Below, in pieces: positions 1-7,946 of a DNA stretch of 32,474 nucleotides. The position numbers and the translations under genes were made by a program. Source of the DNA: CAYFJV01 sp964460605 (GTDB lineage Archaea > Nanobdellota > Nanobdellia > Woesearchaeales > GW2011-AR9); contig CAYWPT010000008.1 of the NCBI GenBank assembly GCA_964460605.1, forward strand, positions 1 to 32,474, written 5' to 3'. The notes under the pieces were generated by a model that was not told the DNA's origin, searched no databases, and was given only the letters and a program-made list of their open reading frames with translations. The first letter of the stretch is position 1, and each line of letters begins with the position of its first letter.

Positions 1-6
1 GCTTTC

Positions 7-59
7 AAAATTGACGCTCCAGATCGACCGAAGGGAGGTCTGGAGTAGTTCACAATTTT
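7..59. other. Hairpin-forming element at window edge
   Basis: Bases 7-13 (AAAATTG) pair with 53-59, and CTCCAGA at 17-23 pairs with TCTGGAG at 39-45. An alternative inner fold pairs CTCCA and GACC (26-29) with GGTC and TGGAG (37-45), leaving a four-base bulge and a seven-base loop. The inner part is much more GC-rich than the surroundings, as is usual for structured RNA in AT-rich archaea. I cannot assign it to a known RNA, and what lies upstream is cut off by the window. It could be the end of a non-coding RNA or a terminator for an upstream gene. Confidence 0.35.
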
Positions 60-84
60 ACTAATTTTTTAGTTAAAGTAAAAG

Positions 85-92
85 TTTAAATA
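85..92 (+). promoter_or_regulatory. TATA box for S16 protease gene
   Basis: TTTAAATA centred about 27 bases before the ATG at 115, with no Shine-Dalgarno sequence between. This predicts a leaderless mRNA. Confidence 0.6.
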
Positions 93-114
93 GTGAAAAA
101 TAATTGATTCACTA

Positions 115-1986
115 ATGAAGGGGGTATTAATAGTTCTAGCTTTATTGTTGATCAGTTTTCCTTTGGTAGCAAGCTCTGAGGAAGGAAAATTAAACCATCT
201 TCCACTCTTAGCAGTACAAGAACTTCAAGATGGATCTTACCAAGGAAGCACTGCAGATTTATTTTTAGAAGTAAGGGTTGGGTCTGGAAGAGTTTTTTTA
301 GATACAAGCCCTTTAACAAAAATTGATACACAAATTTCTACTAGATATGCTAAAGAAATTGCTTGCGATTATTTTGATTTAGACTGTGATCATTATGATT
401 TTATTTATACTATTCGCGCTCATTCTAACATCATTGGAGGACCAAGCGCAGGTGCAGCAATTGCAGCACTCACTACATTAACTGTATTAGATTTAGAATA
501 TGATGAAAGTGTTGCAATAACTGGTACAATCAATTCTGGTGGGATTGTAGGTCCAGTAGGTGGAGTTAAAGAAAAAATTGAGGCAGCAGCCGAGCAAAAT
601 CTTTCAAAAGTACTCATTAGTCTTGGATCTAGTGATCATGAGTTTGAAAGTGAAGAAGCAGATGCAGATGAGAGTGCTCAATATAAAGAAGCAAAATCTA
701 ACCCGCTGGCAAAAGAAGATATGCCATTATTTAATGCAAACCCTTATGATAATTTAATTGATTATGGCACCAAAGGTTTAGGGATTGAAGTTGAAGAAGT
801 AAGTGATCTCAATGATGTATTATTCCATCTAACAGGCATAGAATTACGGGAGAATAATTTTGATTTTGAAGTTGATGGAAGTTATAACCAGATTATGAAA
901 AGTTTAGAAACAGATCTTTGTGAGAGATCAGATAATTTAGAATCAGAGTTACAAGCTTTGTTTGATTCATCAGAATTAAGTTTAGAAGAAAAAAATGAAA
1001 TTCGTGATGTTATTAATGAAAGAAGATTAGATGCAAACGCTGCTCAAAACGAAGGGGACCATTATTCGGCAGCAAGCTTTTGTTTTGGATTAAATGTATA
1101 CCTGGGTACACAAAATTTATTACTTAGTAATTTAAGTGACCTGGAGATATTTACTGAATCTGTTCGTATTGAAGGGAATGTCACTTTACTTAGTGGTCAA
1201 GTAGAGTCGGAAGTGATTGAGACCATTAGTGATCTACAAACAAAGATGATTGTTGAAGAAAGATTATTAGAAGTACTCACATTGTTAGAAGATGCAAATG
1301 AATCAAATCACACAGATATAAAAATATCTTCTTTAGCCTTTGCTCGTGAACGTTTAAATTCAGCAACTTCTTGGATGCAATTTTTTTCTATGGAAGGAAA
1401 ACTCCTTTTAGTTGATGATATTATATTAGCAGATGTTTGTCAAAAAAAACTTGAAGAGGCTCAAGAGCGTTTTCAATATGTGGGCACTTATCTCTCAGAA
1501 TTAGACCTATCTGATATTAATAGAAAGATTGAACGTGCACAATTTGCACAAAGAGAGGGTGACCATAGCATTTGTTTAATGCAGGCTTCTCAAGCAAAAG
1601 CAGAATCTAGTACGATTTTAAGCTCTTTAGGAATCAATGATGAAAATTTTGCAGCTTCTTTAGAAAGTAGATCACGGGCTGTAGAGAGAATAATTTCAGA
1701 GAATGTTGAAGAAGGATTTTTTCCAATATTAGGTTTCTCCTATTACCAGTATGCAAATACTTTGGGATCAGAAGAGATGAGTTATTCCTCACTACTCTAT
1801 TTGGAGTATGCTTTAGAACTTAGTGATTTAGACATTTATTTCCCTGAGCAGAGAACTCTGATTCAAACTAATTTTGAAGTATTGCCACAGATCAGTACCT
1901 TTGTCTCTGGATTTTTTCAAGGACTTTTAGTGGGTATGCTTTTTATGTGGTTACTACATCAAGGGAGAAGAAAAAAGTATCATTAA
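115..1986 (+). CDS. Secreted, membrane-anchored S16 (Lon-like) serine protease
   Basis: 623 residues. It opens with a signal peptide or membrane anchor (residues 2-20). A Lon-type S16 proteolytic domain follows (about 30-240), with catalytic Ser111 in GGPSAG and Lys154 in GGVKEK; the 43-residue spacing equals that of E. coli Lon Ser679/Lys722. There is no AAA+ ATPase domain, so it cannot be a classical LonA or LonB. Residues 250-580 are a helical, acidic region of unknown function. A C-terminal membrane segment (about 595-614) ends in the basic tail HQGRRKKYH, which would place the protease outside the cell. The family is known from archaea as ATP-independent S16 proteases; the substrate is unknown. 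Start chosen from the TATA box 27 bases upstream. Confidence 0.85.
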   Translation: MKGVLIVLALLLISFPLVASSEEGKLNHLPLLAVQELQDGSYQGSTADLFLEVRVGSGRVFLDTSPLTKIDTQISTRYAKEIACDYFDLDCDHYDFIYTIRAHSNIIGGPSAGAAIAALTTLTVLDLEYDESVAITGTINSGGIVGPVGGVKEKIEAAAEQNLSKVLISLGSSDHEFESEEADADESAQYKEAKSNPLAKEDMPLFNANPYDNLIDYGTKGLGIEVEEVSDLNDVLFHLTGIELRENNFDFEVDGSYNQIMKSLETDLCERSDNLESELQALFDSSELSLEEKNEIRDVINERRLDANAAQNEGDHYSAASFCFGLNVYLGTQNLLLSNLSDLEIFTESVRIEGNVTLLSGQVESEVIETISDLQTKMIVEERLLEVLTLLEDANESNHTDIKISSLAFARERLNSATSWMQFFSMEGKLLLVDDIILADVCQKKLEEAQERFQYVGTYLSELDLSDINRKIERAQFAQREGDHSICLMQASQAKAESSTILSSLGINDENFAASLESRSRAVERIISENVEEGFFPILGFSYYQYANTLGSEEMSYSSLLYLEYALELSDLDIYFPEQRTLIQTNFEVLPQISTFVSGFFQGLLVGMLFMWLLHQGRRKKYH

Positions 1987-2013
1987 TTAATCTAAAATTC
2001 TTGAGAAATGAGC

Positions 2014-2075
2014 ATAAAACCCCAAACAAAGTATCCGAAAACACTCTGTTGGGGAAAAGAGGTGATAGATGTTAA
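2014..2075 (-). ncRNA. Candidate small RNA with terminal hairpin
   Basis: Read on the minus strand, TTGCGAAAGGTTTAAATA (2113-2096) has a B-recognition-like CGAAA next to a TATA box. That predicts a start near 2073. About 20 bases later comes the hairpin CCCCAACA...TGTTTGGGG, followed directly by TTTT (2019-2016), which could end transcription. The product would be about 55-60 nt. Box C/D or H/ACA signatures were not found. The call rests on promoter, fold and terminator only. Confidence 0.3.
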
Positions 2076-2095
2076 TACCTCTGAGTAACAAATAC

Positions 2096-2113
2096 TATTT
2101 AAACCTTTCGCAA
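2096..2113 (-). promoter_or_regulatory. BRE/TATA element, copy 1
   Basis: Minus-strand TTGCGAAAGGTTTAAATA. It matches the element at 12376-12393 at 17 of 18 positions. The CGAAA flank immediately upstream of the TATA box fits the archaeal TFB-recognition consensus in this orientation only. Confidence 0.45.
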
Positions 2114-2251
2114 CAAGTCACAATGGGTAAAACTAGCGCCTTCAGAATACCAATTGAAAATAGGTAGGGGCAAAGTTTAAATATCCTCCTAATTTACATC
2201 CTATGATTCTCAAATAGTATTTAGAAAGGACTACTGGAGAATATATATGAG

Positions 2252-3193
2252 ATGGTGAGAGAGATGGTGAGAGAGAAGAAGAGTGTGATTTTTTTACTAT
2301 TAATGTTTATTCTAAGCATTAGTATGGTGTCTGCGAGTGCTGAAGATACTAGTGAATTATTAAGCCAATTAGATGTTTATTCTGGAGCAAAGATTCCAAG
2401 CGAGATCCAAGTAATTTTTGGAAATGCTGATATTAATATTCACATGAATATGGATTCTGGAAGTGAAGAAATAGTTTCACTTTCTGTTGCTGGTGGTGTG
2501 ATAGAATCAATTGCCCTTGAATCTTTTGAAAAACCTGATTTAGATGTCTTTATCTCGGAAGCTCAACTTAATAGTATTCTTAGTTCTGGTGATGCAATAA
2601 ATGAAATAACCTCTGGGTTAGAATCTGGAGCCATTAGTTATAGAGCAAATGGATTTTGGAATAAAATAAAATTTAGTATTATTGGATTATTTACTGGTTT
2701 CTCATCGAGTGATACACCTGAAGCTAATGAAGAGCTAAGTGACTCAACTGAAGGTGTAGTTGAAGAAATCATTGATGCTGTTGAAGAAGTGGTAGATGAA
2801 GTGCAAGAAGAAATTGAAGAAGCTATTGAGGATGAAGAAGAGACTGAGGAAGAATCCACAGAAGAAGATGTTGAAAAAAATAATACTGAAGAAACAGAAG
2901 AAGAAACAACTGAATATGAAGGAGATCATGTAATAAACATGAAAATTGATGGTTGGGAACCTGAAGAATTAACAATAAATGTAGGCGAATCTATAACATT
3001 TGTTAATGCAAGACAGAATGAAAAACCAGATATTGCTATGGTTATTGGTACAAGAAACCACAATGATATCAAAAGTGGTATTTTAGACCCTCAAGAGACT
3101 TATACCTGGACTTTTGATGAAGCTGATGAATATTTAATTGTTGATGGTATAATTACTGTTCTTCAACCTTTAGAAATCACAGTGGAGGAATAA
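2252..3193 (+). CDS. Secreted acidic protein with degenerate cupredoxin-like domain
   Basis: 313 residues. A signal peptide (about 10-29) is followed by a poorly conserved region and a hydrophobic stretch near 140-152. A strongly acidic Glu/Asp/Thr linker (about 158-225) leads to a C-terminal beta domain (about 227-307) that resembles plastocyanin-type cupredoxins (INVGESITFVN, then a TYTWTFDEADEY strand). The usual Cu ligands are missing: where C-x-H-x-M would lie the sequence reads EYLIVDGIITV. It probably does not bind type 1 copper. The start is ambiguous because ATGGTGAGAGAG occurs twice in tandem, giving Met1 or Met5; GGAG at 2237-2240 is compatible with the first. The next gene begins 5 bases after its stop. 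Confidence 0.6.
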   Translation: MVREMVREKKSVIFLLLMFILSISMVSASAEDTSELLSQLDVYSGAKIPSEIQVIFGNADINIHMNMDSGSEEIVSLSVAGGVIESIALESFEKPDLDVFISEAQLNSILSSGDAINEITSGLESGAISYRANGFWNKIKFSIIGLFTGFSSSDTPEANEELSDSTEGVVEEIIDAVEEVVDEVQEEIEEAIEDEEETEEESTEEDVEKNNTEETEEETTEYEGDHVINMKIDGWEPEELTINVGESITFVNARQNEKPDIAMVIGTRNHNDIKSGILDPQETYTWTFDEADEYLIVDGIITVLQPLEITVEE

Positions 3194-3198
3194 ACTAA

Positions 3199-4200
3199 AT
3201 GAAGATTGTTTTTTTTAAGTGTGATACTTGGGAAAAAAAATCTTTAAAAGAATCTTTTCCTAAAGACTCTCTTATTTTTTCCTCTAAAAAATTAACCCCT
3301 AAAAGTGTTGAGAAGTTTAAAGACGTAGAAGTACTTTCGGTTTTTATTCATGATGAAATTACCCCGGAGCTTCTAGAAAAATTACCTAAACTAAAACTAA
3401 TTACTACTAGAAGTACTGGTTTTGATCACATTGATCTGGAAGCTTGCAAGAAAAGAAAGATAAAAGTAAGTAACGTGCCTAGCTATGGAGAGAATACTGT
3501 TGCTGAACACACTTTTGCTTTAATTCTTGCACTCTCCAGAAAAATAGTCCCAGCTGTCCAAAGAACAAAGTCTGGAAGTTTTTCACTAAAAGATTTAAGG
3601 GGATTTGATTTAGCAGGAAAAACAATTGGGATTGTTGGAGCTGGAAAAATAGGTTTGCACGCAATTCGTATGGCTCACGGTTTTGAGATGAAAATTCTAG
3701 TTTTTGATATTCATAAGGACAAACAATTAGAAAAGAAATATGGGCTTAAGTTTGTAAGCCTAAAAACATTAATGAGACAATCAGATATAATATCTTTACA
3801 CATTCCTGAAAATAAACATACACACCATTTAATCGATAAAGGAATGCTTTCTCTTTGTAAGCAAAACGCTTTTATTGTGAACACTGCTCGTGGAGGCATA
3901 ATTGATACTACTGCCCTGTATCAAGCATTAAAGAAAAAGAAAATTGCAGGAGCGGCCTTAGATGTCTTAGAAGAAGAATGTGATTTATTAGAAGAAACAC
4001 AACTTTTGAAAAAAGCTTTCCTAAAAAAATGTGACCTTGAAACTTTAGTGGAAAATCATGCTTTGCTCAAGATGCCAAATGTAATTGTGACACCACATAA
4101 TGCCTTTAACACACATGAAGCTTTGCAAAGAATTCTAAATACCACTATTAACACTATTAAACAATTTAAGAAAAAAAAACATATTAATAAGATTAAATAA
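3199..4200 (+). CDS. D-isomer-specific 2-hydroxyacid dehydrogenase, D-lactate dehydrogenase-like
   Basis: 333 residues, full length for the family. The NAD-binding Rossmann motif GIVGAGKIG is at 144-152, and the catalytic triad is Arg231 (NTARGG), Glu260 and His300 (VTPHNAF). The Arg-Glu distance of 29 equals that of E. coli SerA. The longer stretch between Glu and His, and the ending VTPHNAFNTHEAL, are typical of the D-lactate dehydrogenase branch. It would reduce a 2-oxoacid such as pyruvate with NADH in the cytoplasm; the exact substrate is not decided by sequence. GGAGG at 3184-3188, inside the end of the preceding gene, is 10 bases from the ATG, so the two genes are probably co-transcribed and coupled. 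Confidence 0.85.
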   Translation: MKIVFFKCDTWEKKSLKESFPKDSLIFSSKKLTPKSVEKFKDVEVLSVFIHDEITPELLEKLPKLKLITTRSTGFDHIDLEACKKRKIKVSNVPSYGENTVAEHTFALILALSRKIVPAVQRTKSGSFSLKDLRGFDLAGKTIGIVGAGKIGLHAIRMAHGFEMKILVFDIHKDKQLEKKYGLKFVSLKTLMRQSDIISLHIPENKHTHHLIDKGMLSLCKQNAFIVNTARGGIIDTTALYQALKKKKIAGAALDVLEEECDLLEETQLLKKAFLKKCDLETLVENHALLKMPNVIVTPHNAFNTHEALQRILNTTINTIKQFKKKKHINKIK

Positions 4201-4272
4201 AGCAACTGTTTGACTTATTTGTCCCACTTTTAACAAAAGCATTTTATCTCTAAAAAATATACAATAAATTCT

Positions 4273-5085
4273 ATGTATGGAATGTCTCAATCTTATTCTG
4301 GATCTCATCCAAGTTTTTCTATGAGTGCAAGTCCTTTAGAATATATGGCGAGCTCAGTTGATATAGAACCAATGTATTCTATATCTGGCGTTCTAGCTCA
4401 GTCGTATCATTCTCTAATGTCTAGTCCTTTAGAAAGACTCACTGGAAATACAGCAAGTTACATTGCTCAAGATAATTCTTACACCAGTACAGAAACAAGT
4501 TACATAAATACGCATACAGTGCACAGAGAAGACAATTATCATTTCATCCCTGACAATTTTCTAAAACCAGGAATGCATGGAACCTTTGTTGGTAAGGCTG
4601 AAGAATTGAAAGAATTTGTTGAAGATGCTTTTGAAAAAATCTTTAACACAAAATTCCCAGATGATATTAAGGTAAGAATTTTAGATGAAGAAGCGTTTAG
4701 AAAATTGGCACCACATCCAAGTACTATAGGACTTTCTTTAAACAGAAGAAAAATGGGGCTTATCTCTGAAGTATTTGTCTTAGAGGGGAGTTTAGCAAGG
4801 GTGCTCTTAACCCTGGGGCACGAATTAGGACACGTTTTAACACCAACATTCTCAAATATTCACAATGAGGAAGCAAAAGCTTTTGCATTTTCATTCGCTT
4901 GGATGGATGTGATTAAAGAACATAATATCGCAAATTTAAAAGACGCTTTTATTGAAGAGAGACCTGCTGAGAATGGATTACACAACATTGCTTATAAAAT
5001 CGTACAAAAAGCAATTGCAGGGGGAAAGAGGGCTTGGCAGGTCTATCTAGACATTTTAAAGGGAAAGTTGAGTCATGCAACTTAG
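4273..5085 (+). CDS. Zincin-like metallopeptidase with HELGH motif
   Basis: 270 residues. The first about 85 are low complexity (Ser, Tyr, Met), with SPLE occurring twice and no signal peptide. The C-terminal part holds GHELGH (zinc ligands His183 and His187, catalytic Glu184). NEEAKAFAF follows 12 residues later, and Glu199 or Glu200 would be the third ligand as in gluzincins of the ImmA/IrrE type. I do not recognise a named family. The DUF483-like gene follows closely, so the two may be one unit. The substrate is unknown; loss of the extended N-terminus in homologues would suggest a regulatory tail. Confidence 0.6.
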   Translation: MYGMSQSYSGSHPSFSMSASPLEYMASSVDIEPMYSISGVLAQSYHSLMSSPLERLTGNTASYIAQDNSYTSTETSYINTHTVHREDNYHFIPDNFLKPGMHGTFVGKAEELKEFVEDAFEKIFNTKFPDDIKVRILDEEAFRKLAPHPSTIGLSLNRRKMGLISEVFVLEGSLARVLLTLGHELGHVLTPTFSNIHNEEAKAFAFSFAWMDVIKEHNIANLKDAFIEERPAENGLHNIAYKIVQKAIAGGKRAWQVYLDILKGKLSHAT

Positions 5086-5120
5086 AAAAAGATAAAAACA
5101 ATAACTTTCTACAATTACAA

Positions 5121-5714
5121 ATGCACAAAAAACTCACAAAAGTATTCGGGAGTAAAATGAAAGCAGATGAAATGCTTCTACTTTTTGCAAACCAAAAAAA
5201 TGTTGTACGTCAAGCTTTTTATGAACAAGAATTTAAAAAAGTGGAAAAGTTTTGCAGAATAAACAATATAGCTTATGCAAAATCTAAATTTAGGGTATTA
5301 TTCTCAGATGAAGAATCAGGAGATTTCTCAAATAAAGGAATTGTGCTCAAAGACAATGATCCAAGAGAAGGCGCACATTTTTATTATCTCTCAAAGGATG
5401 AATCACAAGCATATTTAGCTGCATTTTATGAACTTACTGGACAAGATGGTGCTTTTGGGCTTATTTTAGGTTATCCAAAATGTTGTGTTGATTATTTTGC
5501 CAAAGAATTTTCTGCAGAAAATCCAAACCCTGAAATAAAAAGTGAGAATCCTCATTTAGATCTGAGTAAAAGGGACCAAGATGCTGTTTTGATAGCACAT
5601 TTTCCTTGTTCTAGTGATTGTAGGCATAGTTTAGTTATTGCAAAGAATAATTTAGAACTCTTAGAAAAATATGCTCCTGAGAGAGCTACTGAGCTCAAAT
5701 CAAAATTGTTTTGA
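5121..5714 (+). CDS. DUF483-like cysteine-rich protein
   Basis: About 197 residues from the ATG at 5121. An in-frame TTG at 5034 would overlap the previous gene by 52 bases and is less likely; an ATG at 5157 preceded by GGGAG is another option. The mark of the family is GYPKCCVDYF followed by HFPCSSDCRHS, giving a CC pair, a CxxxC pair and nearby His that could bind a metal or cluster. These motifs resemble archaeal DUF483 proteins, whose function is not known. It sits between a zincin-like gene and a RelA/SpoT-like gene on the same strand. Confidence 0.55.
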   Translation: MHKKLTKVFGSKMKADEMLLLFANQKNVVRQAFYEQEFKKVEKFCRINNIAYAKSKFRVLFSDEESGDFSNKGIVLKDNDPREGAHFYYLSKDESQAYLAAFYELTGQDGAFGLILGYPKCCVDYFAKEFSAENPNPEIKSENPHLDLSKRDQDAVLIAHFPCSSDCRHSLVIAKNNLELLEKYAPERATELKSKLF

Positions 5715-5732
5715 GTTTAATTTTGGGAAAGA

Positions 5733-5743
5733 CATATAAAGTA
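5733..5743 (+). promoter_or_regulatory. TATA-like element deciding the RelA/SpoT-like start
   Basis: The sequence CATATAAAGTATATG is centred about 27 bases before the GTG at 5765. That matches the leaderless spacing of other genes in this window. Confidence 0.4.
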
Positions 5744-5764
5744 TATGCTCCCCCTCTTATTCTC

Positions 5765-6766
5765 GTGACAAATAGTTATAAATATCTAACTGATTTCATT
5801 GATGGGATTGTTCATAACTCAACAGATGCTATGTTCCCTTCATTAGCTGGTTTAATCCTTAAAGAGGTAGCAAATGATGGAACCTTCCTAGATCTACAGA
5901 GGAGATTGGTTCTTATGGAAAGAAATCCAGTATATGCTGATAAAATGGCACTTAAACTTGCATTTGATATGGGTGTTGAATTTCTTGATCAAATCGAACA
6001 AAAGTATGTGTGTGCCCCTTTTCCTCACCATAATGGAAGGGGGGCAGTTGTTTTTACATATAAAAATACTGAACTGTCTCATCCAGTAAAAGAAATTGTA
6101 GCTCGAACAAAATCAGTCCCTAGTCTTATTGAAAAAATGAGTAGGGGAACACTAGAAGTGGGCAAAGGAATGGTCAGTAAAATTGATCCTAGGAGACCTT
6201 TTGTAAGTGATTTGTATGCTCTTACTGTTGTAACAGAAACTAAAGAAGTTGCCGAAGAGTTATCTTATTTTAATAGAAGTACTGGTCGTCTTCTTACTTA
6301 CGAACATGATAACATATATGAGAGTCCAAGAAATTATTCAAGTTATAAAGCAATTCATGATGATGCTGTTTGGTTTGACAATGATCCATTATTAAATGGA
6401 CTTCGTGTTGAAATACATTATGTTGCTCAAGAAGACAGAAAAAGAAATCTTCACGGAGAATCAGAAGATGATGTAACCTCCCATAGTAATTATGCAAGAA
6501 CAAAAATTAAGAAACCACATAGTTTTGAAGGTTATCAAGTTGTGGTTGTAAGTCATGATACTCTATTAAGTGGGCTTTGGGGTAGTGGAATAGATAAAGA
6601 AAGATTTCGATGTAAGGAAGTTTCTTTTGGAAGAGAGACAGGTTTAAATATGGTAGAGCCAATTAAATATAATCTTTTTCATAATTGGTCCAATTTAGGA
6701 GGAGGGTTAAATGTACATGGCAAATCAACAAGAGGAACTGAAACAGCAAGCACTAGATATGCATAG
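5765..6766 (+). CDS. RelA/SpoT-type (p)ppGpp synthetase domain protein
   Basis: 333 residues from the GTG at 5765; an upstream in-frame TTG at 5711 would give 351. The first about 110 residues are unassigned. Then come the alarmone-synthetase signatures: ARTKSVPSLIEKM (R114, K116, S120, K124), matching the RxKxxxSxxxK G-loop; SDLYALTVV with Asp149 at the Mg site; YESPRNYSSYKAIHD, matching the Y-x2-P(K/R)-NGYRSLH segment; and RVEIHYVAQED with catalytic Glu216. A later SHSNY matches the usual H-x-Y. Two deviations are Thr for the Arg of Dl.G.R and HYV for QIR. No HD hydrolase, TGS or ACT domain is present, so it would be a small synthetase. It overlaps the malic enzyme start by 56 bases. Confidence 0.7.
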   Translation: MTNSYKYLTDFIDGIVHNSTDAMFPSLAGLILKEVANDGTFLDLQRRLVLMERNPVYADKMALKLAFDMGVEFLDQIEQKYVCAPFPHHNGRGAVVFTYKNTELSHPVKEIVARTKSVPSLIEKMSRGTLEVGKGMVSKIDPRRPFVSDLYALTVVTETKEVAEELSYFNRSTGRLLTYEHDNIYESPRNYSSYKAIHDDAVWFDNDPLLNGLRVEIHYVAQEDRKRNLHGESEDDVTSHSNYARTKIKKPHSFEGYQVVVVSHDTLLSGLWGSGIDKERFRCKEVSFGRETGLNMVEPIKYNLFHNWSNLGGGLNVHGKSTRGTETASTRYA

Positions 6767-7883
6767 AGCACACAAAGGAAAATTAGAAACAGTTTCTAAG
6801 ATTAAGTTAAAAGATAAAAAAGCACTCTCTTTAGCATACACTCCTGGTGTTGGGGCAGTATCGAGCGCAATTGCTAAAAATAAAGAAGATGCTTATAAAT
6901 ATACAATTAAAGCAAACACAGTAGCTATTGTCTCAGACGGAACTGCAGTGCTTGGCTTAGGAGATATTGGTCCTGAAGCTGCAATGCCAGTAATGGAGGG
7001 TAAAGCTATCTTGCTCAAAGAGTTTGCAGATGTTGACGCATTCCCTATTTGTCTTGATACAAAAGATCCTGATGAAATTATTCAAGTGGTAAAAGCAATT
7101 GCTCCCACTTTTGGTGGCATAAATCTAGAAGATATTTCTTCACCAAGATGTTTTCACATAGAAGATGAACTTAAAAAACAATTAGACATTCCTGTTTTTC
7201 ATGATGACCAACACGGAACTGCTATTGTTGTACTTGCAGGACTTATCAATGCGTTAAAATTAACAGATAAAAATTTCAGTAAAATAAAAATAATTGTAAA
7301 TGGTGCTGGTGCTGCGGGAATTGCAGTAACTAAACTTCTTTTAGCTTATGGTACAGAAGATATTACCCTTTGTGATAGCCGAGGTGCAATCTATCAAGGA
7401 AGAAAAGAAGGTATGAATTCTGTAAAAGAATCTATTGCTAAAAAAACCAATAAAGAAAAAAATTCAGGAAGCTTAGCAGATGTCATCAAAGGAGCAGACG
7501 TTTTTATTGGTATCAGTGTCGCAAATGTGCTTACAACAAAAGCTGCTGCAACTATGGCAGAAAAATCAATTATTTTTGCTATGGCGAATCCTGTTCCAGA
7601 AATTATGCCAGATCAAGCAAAAAAAGCAGGTGCATATATTGTAGCGACTGGAAGATCTGACTTTCCAAACCAAATAAATAATGTTTTAGCTTTTCCTGGG
7701 ATATTCAGGGGACTTTTAGATAGTAGGGCAAAAGTTGTAGACAATAAAATAAAAATAGCAGCAGCTGAAGCTATAGCAAACTCAATTACTCCTACAAAAG
7801 AGGAGATTGTGCCTGCAGCCCTTAACAAAAATGTAGCAAAAATTGTAGCAAATGCTGTAAAAAAGTGTGTGCAAGGAAGATAG
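6711..7883 (+). CDS. Malic enzyme (malate dehydrogenase, decarboxylating)
   Basis: 390 residues, the short prokaryotic form without a phosphotransacetylase domain. Catalytic Tyr43 lies in SLAYTPGVG and Lys98 in MEGKAILLK. The divalent metal sites are Glu140-Asp141 (NLEDIS) and Asp165-Asp166 (HDDQHGTA). The nucleotide-binding GAGAAG is at 198-203. It converts malate to pyruvate and CO2 with NAD(P)+, or the reverse. The overlapping Shine-Dalgarno copies AGGAGGAGG (6697-6705), 5-8 bases before the ATG at 6711, support this start; a second ATG at 6717 is less well spaced. It is translationally coupled to the RelA/SpoT-like gene it overlaps. Confidence 0.93.
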   Translation: MYMANQQEELKQQALDMHRAHKGKLETVSKIKLKDKKALSLAYTPGVGAVSSAIAKNKEDAYKYTIKANTVAIVSDGTAVLGLGDIGPEAAMPVMEGKAILLKEFADVDAFPICLDTKDPDEIIQVVKAIAPTFGGINLEDISSPRCFHIEDELKKQLDIPVFHDDQHGTAIVVLAGLINALKLTDKNFSKIKIIVNGAGAAGIAVTKLLLAYGTEDITLCDSRGAIYQGRKEGMNSVKESIAKKTNKEKNSGSLADVIKGADVFIGISVANVLTTKAAATMAEKSIIFAMANPVPEIMPDQAKKAGAYIVATGRSDFPNQINNVLAFPGIFRGLLDSRAKVVDNKIKIAAAEAIANSITPTKEEIVPAALNKNVAKIVANAVKKCVQGR

Positions 7884-7918
7884 TAATCCCTAAATAAGTT
7901 TTTTAGTTTCGTTAAATA

Positions 7919-7926
7919 TTTATATG
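7919..7926 (+). promoter_or_regulatory. TATA box for glutamine amidotransferase gene
   Basis: TTTATATG about 25 bases before the ATG at 7947, with no ribosome-binding site between. Leaderless. Confidence 0.5.
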
Positions 7927-7946
7927 AAAAAATTTTCTCTAAACCT

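Larger units (their letters stand above)
1987..2251. other. 265-base intergenic region with two hairpins and a minus-strand promoter
   Basis: No convincing long gene. It holds a hairpin CCCCAAACA (2020-2028)/TGTTGGGG (2047-2054), a second hairpin AGAGGT (2058-2063)/ACCTCT (2077-2082), an 18-base BRE/TATA-like element (2096-2113), and a second TTTAAATA near 2177-2184. A 14-codon leaderless reading frame from 2123 is possible but too short to call. Confidence 0.6.

Noticed and set aside
7..59. H/ACA guide RNA at the window start because of an ACA after the hairpin
   Set aside because: The ACA is only about six bases from the upper stem, not about 14, and no proper pocket is visible.
2123..2167. 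14-codon leaderless reading frame MGKTSAFRIPIENR
   Set aside because: It lies 25 bases after TTTAAAC, but such a short frame is expected by chance and the TATA/BRE element there points to the minus strand.
3233..3240. A8 run in the dehydrogenase gene as another frameshift
   Set aside because: The reading frame passes through intact to a full-length enzyme.
5034..5120. TTG-initiated extension of the DUF483-like gene
   Set aside because: It would overlap the zincin gene by 52 bases with no ribosome-binding site; later ATGs are better.
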